Of a stretch of DNA of 6,255 nt, positions 1 to 5,683 are shown piece after piece (the first letter of the stretch is position 1; the number at the start of each line of letters is the position of its first letter). The notes below the pieces were generated by a model. That model was not told where the DNA came from. It did not search any database and was given only the letters and a program-made list of their open reading frames with translations. The position numbers and the translations under genes were made by a program. Source of the stretch: Geminicoccaceae bacterium. GTDB lineage: Bacteria > Pseudomonadota > Alphaproteobacteria > Geminicoccales > Geminicoccaceae. The stretch is taken from assembly GCA_020446285.1 (NCBI GenBank), contig JAGREZ010000169.1, positions 5,544 through 11,798 on the forward strand. Reading direction: 5' to 3'.

Positions 1-1349
1 ATGCCGAACTTGACCGGGGTCAGCGCGATCCCCCGGCGGATGATGCCGCCGCCCGCGTTCAGCTCGCGGATGCGCGTGCGGCGTTTTTCGTAATCGCACC
101 GGCGTTCGAGGATCCCGACCAGTTCGGGGGCGGAAAAATCCTCGACCGTCTGGTGATAGGGGGTGATGTTGCGGCCGTCGCCGCCGTAGAAATTGCGCTT
201 GCGCACGGTGAGCGGGTCGAGGCCGGTGGCGAATGCGATCTCCTCGATGAGGCGTTCGCAGGCGACCATGCCCTGCGGTCCGCCGAAGCCGCGAAAGGCC
301 GTGTTCGAGGCCTTGTTGGTGCGCAGCGGACGCGAATGCAGATGCGCTGCCGGGTAGTAATAGCCATTGTCGGCATGAAAGAGTGCCCGGTCGGTGACCG
401 GACCGGAGAGATCCGACGACCAGCCGCAATCGCCATCGAAGCGCATGTCGACGCCCTGAATGCGCCCCTCGTCATCGAAACCGGCCTCGTATTCGACGAG
501 AAAGCCGTGCCGCTTGCCGGTGACGATCATGTCGTCGTCGCGGTCGGGGCGGATCTTGACCGGCCGGCCGGTACGCATGGCGAGAAGGGCGGCGATGCAG
601 GCGAACGGATTGCCCTGGGTTTCCTTGCCGCCGAAGCCGCCGCCCATGCGCCGGACCTCGACCGTGACCGCGTGCGCCGGGACGCCGAGCACCTGGGCGA
701 CCATCGTCTGGATTTCGCTCGGGTGCTGGGTCGAGGAAAGCACGGTGACATCGCCGCCCTCGCCGGGAAGGGCCATGCCGATCTGGCTTTCGAGGTAGAA
801 ATGCTCCTGCCCGCCGATGCGCATCCGCCCCTCGAGCCGCCTCGGTGCGGCGTCGATGGCGGCGCGCGCATCGCCGCGTGAGAGCGTCATTCCCGGCGTG
901 ACAGCCTCGGTCGCATCGGCGACATCGAGGACCGCTTCGCGTTCCTCGTATTCGATGCGGGCGAGGCGGACCGCGCGTCTCGCCGCGCCGCGGCTGGTGG
1001 CGGCGACGGCGAAGACCGGCTGGCCGACATGATGCACCTCGCCGGCGGCGAGCAAGGGTTCGTCGTGGCGGTGGGTCGGGCTGATGTCGTTCTCGCCCGA
1101 AATGTCGCCGGCCGTGACCACATCGATCACCCCCGGCGCCTTTCTGACCGCTTCGAGATCGATTTCGACAAGGCGCGCGCTGGCCTTCGCCGAGAGGCCG
1201 AAGCAGGCGTGCAGCAGGCCGGACGGTTCGCGCAGATCGTCGATATACCGGGCCTCGCCGGTGACATGGCGAACGGCGCTGTCATGGCGGACCGTGTCAC
1301 CCGTGCCGTCGCCCGCGAGCGGTCGTGCGCTGCCGGTGCGCCCGCTCAT
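1..1349 (-). CDS. xdhB: Xanthine dehydrogenase molybdopterin-binding subunit XdhB (3' part missing)
   Basis: Large subunit of xanthine dehydrogenase, which holds the molybdenum cofactor and hydroxylates hypoxanthine and xanthine to urate in the cytoplasm. I translated 449 codons from the ATG at 1349; the frame is open to the window edge and ends in TPVKFG, a well-conserved mid-protein motif, so about 330 residues of a usual ~780 are outside. Visible active-site elements: GGQEHFYLE (179-187), Gln208 in STQ, GGGFGGKE with Glu243, Arg321 in DRALFH, and FRGFGGPQ (352-359) with Phe355. The spacing of Gln208, Glu243, Arg321 and Phe355 matches R. capsulatus Gln197, Glu232, Arg310 and Phe344 with a constant offset of 11. 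The catalytic glutamate equivalent to Glu730 lies beyond the edge. The start codon overlaps the xdhA stop (ATGA), and no clear Shine-Dalgarno precedes it, so translation is probably coupled to xdhA. The substrate residues favour xanthine dehydrogenase over aldehyde or CO dehydrogenase relatives. Confidence 0.95.
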   Translation of the reverse strand, partial: MSGRTGSARPLAGDGTGDTVRHDSAVRHVTGEARYIDDLREPSGLLHACFGLSAKASARLVEIDLEAVRKAPGVIDVVTAGDISGENDISPTHRHDEPLLAAGEVHHVGQPVFAVAATSRGAARRAVRLARIEYEEREAVLDVADATEAVTPGMTLSRGDARAAIDAAPRRLEGRMRIGGQEHFYLESQIGMALPGEGGDVTVLSSTQHPSEIQTMVAQVLGVPAHAVTVEVRRMGGGFGGKETQGNPFACIAALLAMRTGRPVKIRPDRDDDMIVTGKRHGFLVEYEAGFDDEGRIQGVDMRFDGDCGWSSDLSGPVTDRALFHADNGYYYPAAHLHSRPLRTNKASNTAFRGFGGPQGMVACERLIEEIAFATGLDPLTVRKRNFYGGDGRNITPYHQTVEDFSAPELVGILERRCDYEKRRTRIRELNAGGGIIRRGIALTPVKFG

Positions 1350-2806
1350 GCGTCGACGCTCGCGAGCGCGAGAAGATCGTTTTCGCGGTCGGGGTCGTCT
1401 TCTCCGGATTCGATGAAGAACCGTTCGAGGAGGTTGCCGGCGGCGGTCATGCGATAAGCGGCAGACGCGCGCATGTCGTCGATGGGGGTGAAATCCTCGG
1501 CCAGCGCCGCCTTCGCCCTGTCCAGCGTCCGCCGGTTCCAGGGCTGGCCGAGCAGGGCGGCTTCGGCGCGCGCGGCGCGTTTCGGCGTTGCCGCCATGCC
1601 GCCCATGGCGATGCGCGCGGCGGTGACGGTGTCGCCGTCGCGTTCGAGGGAAAAGGCGGCGAGCACGGCGGAAATGTCCTGATCGAAGCGCTTGGAGAGC
1701 TTGTAGCAGCGATAGAGGGATCCCGGTGCCGGCTTCGGCACGGAGATGCGCTCGACGATTTCGCCGGGGAGGAGATCCTGTTTGCCGTAATCGATGAAGA
1801 AATCCTCGAGCGGCATCGAGCGGCGGCCGTCGCGGCTGGCGAGATGCAGTGTGGCGCCCGCGGCGATGAGTGCGGGCGAACCGTCGCCGATGGGTGAGCC
1901 GTTGGCGATGTTGCCGCCGACGGTGGCGGCGTTGCGGATCGGTCTCGAAGCGAAGCGCAGCAGCATGCGGCGCATGCCGGGATAGAGTGCCGCCAGCGGT
2001 TCGAGCGCGTCCTGCCAGCTGGCAGCGGCGCCGATCTCGAGCGAATCCGCCCGCTCCACGATGCTTCGAAGCGCATCCACACGACCGATCCAGACGATCT
2101 CGTCGAGCACCCGCATCGCCTTGTTGATCCACAATCCGACATCGGTGCAGCCGGCGATCACCCGGGCACCGGGACGTTCGGCGAGGAGATCGAGGAGAGC
2201 GTCGAGGTCGGCGGGGGCGAAGACGTGCCGGGTGCCGTCGCTCACATGCAGGGTGCGGGCGTCGCGCAGTGTGGCCAGCGGTGCCGGATCGGTATCCAGC
2301 CTTCCGCCGCCGATCCCGACGGCGCGCGTCGCCGCCCGGGCGATCGGCGCATAGCCGGTGCAGCGGCAGAGATTGCCCGAGAGCACCTCGTCGATGAGCG
2401 CATCGTCGGGCGGCGGCCCCTCATGCTCCTGCATCCACCCGGCAAGCGACATGACGAAGCCGGGCGTGCAGAAGCCGCATTGCGAAGCGTGACATTCGAC
2501 CATCGCCTGCTGGACGGGATGCAGCGAGCCATCGGCTGCGGCGAGATCCTCGACGGTCAGGAGGCGGCAGCCGTCGAGCGTGGCGAGCGGGCGGATGCAG
2601 GCATTGACCGCGCGATAACGCACGGCACCGTTTTCCAGCGAACCCACCAGCACGGTGCAGGCACCGCAATCGCCCTCGTTGCAGCCTTCCTTTGTGCCCG
2701 TGCGTCCCTCGGTCCGCCTGAGCCATTCGAGAATGGTGATGTCCGGTTCGATCCGGTCGACGGTGACGGGGCGGTCGCCCAAGAGAAATCCGATCGATTG
2801 ACGCAT
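1346..2806 (-). CDS. xdhA: Xanthine dehydrogenase iron-sulfur/FAD subunit XdhA
   Basis: Small subunit of xanthine dehydrogenase, passing electrons from the molybdenum centre of XdhB through two [2Fe-2S] clusters to FAD and NAD+. From the ATG at 2806 the protein is 486 residues, usual for XdhA. The N-terminal ferredoxin-like domain has Cys42, Cys47, Cys50 ([12 protein letters not shown]) and Cys70; the second cluster domain has Cys110, Cys113 (QCGFCTPG), Cys147 and Cys149 (NLCRCTGY). A linker to about 190 leads to the FAD domain, with AGCTDVGLW (218-226), TVGGN (295-299) and GDGSPAL (307-313), then the CO-dehydrogenase-flavoprotein C-terminal domain from about 375. An in-frame GTG at 2884 would add 26 residues, but they do not resemble the family N-terminus and the GTG lies upstream of the likely promoter; MRQSIGFLL fits the family start. 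The gene is first in a leftward operon with xdhB and diverges from uraD. Confidence 0.96.
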   Translation of the reverse strand: MRQSIGFLLGDRPVTVDRIEPDITILEWLRRTEGRTGTKEGCNEGDCGACTVLVGSLENGAVRYRAVNACIRPLATLDGCRLLTVEDLAAADGSLHPVQQAMVECHASQCGFCTPGFVMSLAGWMQEHEGPPPDDALIDEVLSGNLCRCTGYAPIARAATRAVGIGGGRLDTDPAPLATLRDARTLHVSDGTRHVFAPADLDALLDLLAERPGARVIAGCTDVGLWINKAMRVLDEIVWIGRVDALRSIVERADSLEIGAAASWQDALEPLAALYPGMRRMLLRFASRPIRNAATVGGNIANGSPIGDGSPALIAAGATLHLASRDGRRSMPLEDFFIDYGKQDLLPGEIVERISVPKPAPGSLYRCYKLSKRFDQDISAVLAAFSLERDGDTVTAARIAMGGMAATPKRAARAEAALLGQPWNRRTLDRAKAALAEDFTPIDDMRASAAYRMTAAGNLLERFFIESGEDDPDRENDLLALASVDA

Positions 2807-2824
2807 GCGGCCCGAAACCCCGTT

Positions 2825-2830
2825 CCTCCT
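2825..2830 (-). promoter_or_regulatory. Possible ribosome binding site of xdhA, oddly far from the start
   Basis: On the minus strand this reads AGGAGG, a perfect anti-Shine-Dalgarno match, but 18 bases separate it from the ATG at 2806, more than the usual 5-10. There is no ATG, GTG or TTG in the xdhA frame between them. Either the spacing is unusual or the match is incidental. Confidence 0.4.
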
Positions 2831-2842
2831 GTTCTCTCGGCG

Positions 2843-2871
2843 ATTGGAGCACTTCGCACGGCTTTTCTCAA
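2843..2871 (-). promoter_or_regulatory. Candidate sigma-70 promoter of xdhAB
   Basis: On the minus strand, TTGAGA (2871-2866; 5 of 6 to TTGACA) and TCCAAT (2848-2843; 4 of 6 to TATAAT) are separated by exactly 17 bases. Transcription would begin near 2836, leaving about 30 untranslated bases before the xdhA ATG at 2806. Placement agrees with the chosen start and would exclude the GTG at 2884. The call rests on consensus matching only. Confidence 0.4.
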
Positions 2872-2920
2872 TTCCTTCATGCACGAAGCCGCGTGACGGG
2901 ACGTTTTGCGGATTGCCGTA

Positions 2921-2949
2921 TTCACCACCCGGCGTGGCTCGCCTATGGT
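2921..2949 (+). promoter_or_regulatory. Candidate promoter of uraD-allC
   Basis: TTCACC (2921-2926) and TATGGT (2944-2949) are 17 bases apart, giving a plausible -35/-10 pair for the rightward operon. The -10 element lies within the first copy of the 19-bp direct repeat. The second copy also carries TATGGT, at 2972-2977, but the hexamer 17 bases upstream of it (TCCGCG) does not look like a -35 box. Support is consensus matching only. Confidence 0.3.
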
Positions 2950-2989
2950 CCGCGCATCGAGGGCACGCTGCTATGGTCCGCGCATCGAG
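2943..2989 (+). repeat. 19-bp direct repeat in the xdhA/uraD divergent region
   Basis: CTATGGTCCGCGCATCGAG occurs at 2943-2961 and again, without mismatch, at 2971-2989, separated by the 9 bases 2962-2970 (period 28). It lies between the 5' ends of two divergent purine operons, immediately upstream of the uraD ribosome binding site. A 28-bp period is not a multiple of 3, so it is not a coding repeat. It could be a doubled regulator site or a small local tandem duplication that also copied a -10-like TATGGT; the sequence alone does not decide. Confidence 0.85.
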
Positions 2990-3006
2990 AGAAGGGCGAA
3001 GGTTTC

Positions 3007-3516
3007 ATGAGCGACACGGACAGGCAGGCGGAACGGGAGGCATTCATCACCCGCTTCGGACATCTCTTCGAACATTCGCCCTGGGTGGTCGAACGGGCGT
3101 TCGATGCCGGTTCCGCGCGTGCGGGCGACGGTCCCGACAGGCTCCACGAAGCCTTCTGTCATGCCCTGCGCGGCGCTGGCGCGGAGGAGAGGCTGGCGCT
3201 CATCCGCGCGCATCCGGATCTCGCCGGCAAGCTCGCCGCCGCCGGCCGGCTGACAGCCGACAGTGCAAGTGAGCAGGCATCGGCCGGACTGGACCGATTG
3301 ACCGACGAGGAGCGCCGGCGCTTCACCGAACTCAACGATCGCTACAGGGCACGCTTCGGCTTTCCCTTCATTTTCGCGGTCAGGGGCCGGAGCAGGGAGG
3401 AGATCCGCGATGCGTTCGAACGGCGCATCGAGCATGACCGGGATGTCGAGATCGGCGAGGCATTGCGACAGATCGAGCGGATCGTGCTTCTGCGCCTGAA
3501 GGAGATGTTCGCATGA
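3007..3516 (+). CDS. uraD: 2-oxo-4-hydroxy-4-carboxy-5-ureidoimidazoline (OHCU) decarboxylase
   Basis: Decarboxylates OHCU, the product of uricase and HIU hydrolase, to S-allantoin. The 169-residue protein has the normal family length. Recognisable motifs are EHSPWVVERA (22-31), RAHPDLAGKL (67-76) with the catalytic His69, the SEQ motif with Glu89 (88-90), LNDRYRARFGFPFI (109-122) with FAVRG just after, and the C-terminal helix around IGEALRQIERIVLLRLKE. The ATG at 3007 has GAAGG at 2998-3002, four bases upstream, and an AAGGG at 2992-2996. The frame opens further upstream (an ATG at 2893), but that stretch is not like the family and crosses the direct repeat. The stop overlaps the allC start, so the two genes form an operon. 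The complementary steps, uricase and HIU hydrolase, are not in the window. Confidence 0.94.
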   Translation: MSDTDRQAEREAFITRFGHLFEHSPWVVERAFDAGSARAGDGPDRLHEAFCHALRGAGAEERLALIRAHPDLAGKLAAAGRLTADSASEQASAGLDRLTDEERRRFTELNDRYRARFGFPFIFAVRGRSREEIRDAFERRIEHDRDVEIGEALRQIERIVLLRLKEMFA

Positions 3517-4754
3517 ACGAGGCGGCACAACTGATGCAGCGGCTCGACCGGCTGGGCGAATTTACCGCCGAGCCCGGCAAACTGACCCGCCTGTTCCTCA
3601 CACCCGAGCACAGGGCGGCGCTCGAACAGGTGCGGACATGGATGGAGCAGGCGGGCCTCGCCACCCATGTCGACGGTCTGGCGACGCTCGTCGGCCGCTA
3701 CGAGAGCGATCCGCCCGGCGCGCCGGCGCTTCTGGTCGGCTCGCATATCGACACGGTGCGCGACGCCGGACGGTATGACGGCAATCTCGGCGTGCTCGCC
3801 GCCATCCAGACCGTCGCCCGGCTGCACGGGGAGGGGCGGCGCTTGCCGTTTGCCATCGAGATTCTCGCCTTCGGCGACGAGGAGGGCGTTCGCTTCCCGA
3901 CCACGCTTTCGGGTTCGCGCGCGGTGGCCGGCGTGTTCGATCCGGCGACCCTCGATCTCGCCGACGCCGACGGCATCCGCCTCGGCGATGCCCTTCGCGC
4001 ATTCGGTTGCGATCCTTCGCGAACCGGCGAAATAGCGCGCACCGGCGGGCGCGCGCATGGCTATGTCGAACTTCATATCGAGCAGGGACCGGTGCTGCAG
4101 GATGCCGGACTGCCCGTCGGCGTGGTGACCGCGATCAACGGTGCGACGCGCTTTCTCATCGAGGTGCGGGGCAGGGCCGGACATGCGGGAACGGTGCCGA
4201 TGGGGTTGCGCCGGGACGCGCTTTGCGCCGCGAGCGAGATGGTGCTCGCCATCGAACGGCAGGCGCGGGGTACGCCCGATCTCGTGGCGACGGTCGGGAT
4301 GCTGTCTGCCTTGCCCGGCGCCGGCAATGTGATACCGGGGCGCGTGACATTCTCCCTCGATATCCGTTCACCGGACGATCGCGAACGGGAGACGGCGATT
4401 TCGGCCATCACCAGTGTGCTGGGCGAGATCGCCCGGCGCCGGCATCTCGATGTCAGGCTGGAGCGAACCTATGACGAGCCCGCCATCGAAGCCCATGCCG
4501 GAATGCGCCGGCTGCTCGGCGAGGCCGTCGCCGCGAGCGGCTACCGCGTTCTCGAACTGCCGAGCGGCGCCGGTCACGACGCCATGGCCATCGGTGCGGT
4601 GATGCCCATGGGAATGCTGTTCCTGCGCTGCCGCGACGGCATCAGCCACAACCCTCTCGAAAGCATCACCGAGGAGGATGCCGGCATCGCCGTCAACGTC
4701 CTCACCCGCTTCCTGACCCAATTCGACCCAACCTCGACCCGCCCCGCGGGATGA
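3513..4754 (+). CDS. allC: Allantoate amidohydrolase (M20 amidase, hydantoinase/carbamoylase family)
   Basis: Predicted cytoplasmic dimetal enzyme that hydrolyses allantoate to ureidoglycine, CO2 and ammonia, releasing purine nitrogen. The 413-residue length is normal for the family. Metal-binding and catalytic motifs are present: GSHIDTV with His78, YDGNLGV with bridging Asp89, GDEEGVRF with Glu123 and Glu124, ELHIEQGP with His188, and GISHNPLE with His379. GHAGTVPM (223-230) marks the dimerisation/lid domain, with Asn209, Arg213 and His224 as likely substrate-binding residues, and GAGHDA (352-357) is also typical. The ATG at 3513 overlaps the uraD TGA by four bases, and GAAGGAG at 3498-3504 sits eight bases upstream, within uraD. 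Close relatives include ureidoglycolate amidohydrolase, N-carbamoyl-L-amino acid hydrolase and beta-ureidopropionase, and sequence alone separates these poorly; co-transcription with uraD and proximity to xdhAB favour allantoate. Confidence 0.88.
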   Translation: MNEAAQLMQRLDRLGEFTAEPGKLTRLFLTPEHRAALEQVRTWMEQAGLATHVDGLATLVGRYESDPPGAPALLVGSHIDTVRDAGRYDGNLGVLAAIQTVARLHGEGRRLPFAIEILAFGDEEGVRFPTTLSGSRAVAGVFDPATLDLADADGIRLGDALRAFGCDPSRTGEIARTGGRAHGYVELHIEQGPVLQDAGLPVGVVTAINGATRFLIEVRGRAGHAGTVPMGLRRDALCAASEMVLAIERQARGTPDLVATVGMLSALPGAGNVIPGRVTFSLDIRSPDDRERETAISAITSVLGEIARRRHLDVRLERTYDEPAIEAHAGMRRLLGEAVAASGYRVLELPSGAGHDAMAIGAVMPMGMLFLRCRDGISHNPLESITEEDAGIAVNVLTRFLTQFDPTSTRPAG

Positions 4755-4916
4755 GGGACGAAACGGGCGATGGCTGATCCCATCCCCGACCCATCCCGTC
4801 CCTGTCAACCCGACCACAACCCTGCCGTCAGTTGGCTGTGGCGCTGGACCGTGACATCGTCACCAACCCCTGAGGGGCCCGGGGAAAATCAGAAAGCGGA
4901 TTGAAAATTGATCAGG
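4755..4916. other. Convergent intergenic region with short inverted repeats
   Basis: The allC stop and the stop of the minus-strand Tat protein face each other here, so termination from both sides is expected. Two small inverted repeats are visible: GTGAC-ATC-GTCAC (4851-4863) and CCCC-TGA-GGGG (4867-4877). Neither is followed by a T-run on either strand, so neither is a standard intrinsic terminator. Composition shifts from GC-rich to AT-rich at about 4885. No gene or RNA was recognised. Confidence 0.4.
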
Positions 4917-5474
4917 TTACACGACCTCGCCAATGCGAACGATCTGCTTCTTTTTCAGGCGCTTCCAAACCACGTCTTGAACGGACTTGCTCTCGAAATT
5001 GATGCTGAGTTTGTTGCCCTTGACAAAGGTTGCCTGGAACCCGGGGAAACGACGATTCCCGCCATTATCTTTAAAGGACCCGACACTGGAAGTTCCTTTG
5101 ACGAGAACTCTGGAGGCGTCTTCAATCCGCGAGCCCACATCGCCAACAATGCCGTTATGACGAAGAAAAGATGTTGATATGTACGTCTTTTGGGAACCAA
5201 AAAGTGGCGTAACGCCATAGAAGGCCTGATAGGCATATCGTTTTGTGGATTTTGTTTTCTTCGTGATATTGGGCCCGACAATTACAATAATTGCTTTGTA
5301 TTTTTTTGATCCACTTCTTGACGTGGCCGTAATTATGCCAGAATATCCATATCCGGCATAGTTGTTATATGTAAAGCGGCTCGCCGCATCGGCTTCCTTT
5401 GAAAATGAAGGCAGGACACTTACAGAAATTCCAGCGGTGAGTGATAACAACGAATCTCTTCTACTTATTGGCAT
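4917..5474 (-). CDS. Unrecognised small basic protein with a Tat-type signal peptide
   Basis: I do not recognise this protein. From the ATG at 5474 it has 185 residues. The start is supported by GAGGGT a few bases upstream and by the signal peptide beginning at once: SRRDSLL (4-10) resembles the twin-arginine motif, followed by a mildly hydrophobic stretch (9-24) and an ADA (28-30) signal peptidase I site. The mature part of about 155 residues has no cysteine, is rich in Gly, Ser, Tyr and Lys, and by my count has 27 Lys+Arg against 7 Asp+Glu, ending in a very basic stretch with KRLKKKQ. Alternating hydrophobic residues suggest beta structure; there is no membrane helix after the signal. A TTG start at 5507 would add 11 residues ahead of the signal and is less likely. 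The gene is far richer in A+T than its neighbours (25 G+C in the 60 bases at 5161-5220), which suggests transfer. Export, probably folded, is inferred; function is unknown. Confidence 0.75.
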   Translation of the reverse strand: MPISRRDSLLSLTAGISVSVLPSFSKEADAASRFTYNNYAGYGYSGIITATSRSGSKKYKAIIVIVGPNITKKTKSTKRYAYQAFYGVTPLFGSQKTYISTSFLRHNGIVGDVGSRIEDASRVLVKGTSSVGSFKDNGGNRRFPGFQATFVKGNKLSINFESKSVQDVVWKRLKKKQIVRIGEVV

Positions 5475-5683
5475 TGGACCCTCGCAAATCAAATTGTTGT
5501 ATCTCAATCAATGGATACTCAAGCATGTCTGGCTTATCAGCTCCTAAATACAGGATGATCACACAATAATATTTTGTAGAATCTATTTTTCTTGAGAAAT
5601 GATATCTGTCGAGCCGCGATGGTTGTGGTGAGGACAGATCATGTTCCCCCGGTCTTGTCCTTTCCTTCCCCCGCTCCCGCCTG
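5475..5683. other. AT-rich leader of the Tat protein gene, then return to GC-rich DNA
   Basis: No coding region could be supported here. The part next to the Tat gene (to about 5605) is AT-rich and must hold its promoter, but I found no -35/-10 pair with good spacing. It includes a 12-base imperfect palindrome, TTTCT-TG-AGAAA (5588-5599). From about 5611 the composition returns to that of the flanking genome. An inverted repeat spans the change and is listed separately. Confidence 0.4.
5604..5639. repeat. 7-bp inverted repeat with 22-base spacer
   Basis: ATCTGTC (5604-5610) pairs exactly with GACAGAT (5633-5639); beyond a two-base bulge, ATG/CAT can add three more pairs. It lies downstream of the leftward MFS gene and upstream of the Tat gene. 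The large loop and the lack of a T-run make a standard terminator unlikely, though it could act as one in mRNA; a protein binding site or chance are alternatives. Confidence 0.35.

Noticed and set aside
153..881. Long plus-strand open frame of 242 codons opposite xdhB, and similar ones at 1029-1457, 1325-1897 and 2225-2896 opposite xdhB/xdhA
   Set aside because: They lie antisense to well-matched xdhB and xdhA reading frames; long antisense frames are expected in high-GC genes, and their products show no family motifs.
2852..2888. CTTCG (2852-2856) and CGAAG (2884-2888) as an operator-like inverted repeat near the xdhA promoter
   Set aside because: The arms are only 5 bp with a 27-base spacer, which is expected by chance.
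2893..3006. Extended uraD start at the ATG at 2893
   Set aside because: The extra 38 residues do not resemble UraD, cross the out-of-phase direct repeat, and the ATG at 3007 has a suitable GAAGG.
3342..4184. 280-codon minus-strand open frame opposite uraD/allC
   Set aside because: It is antisense to two genes with clear catalytic motifs; the translation is low-complexity and shows no recognisable domain.
4867..4877. CCCCTGAGGGG as an intrinsic terminator between the convergent genes
   Set aside because: The stem is only 4 bp and no T-run follows in either direction, so it is mentioned only as a short inverted repeat.
4908..5177. Plus-strand open frame of 89 codons opposite the Tat protein gene
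   Set aside because: It has no good ribosome binding site or signal, whereas the opposite strand has a ribosome binding site, a signal peptide and a full-length frame.
4880..5645. GATCA words at both edges of the AT-rich patch as insertion-site repeats
   Set aside because: Five-base matches recur several times in the region and are too short to support a target-site duplication.
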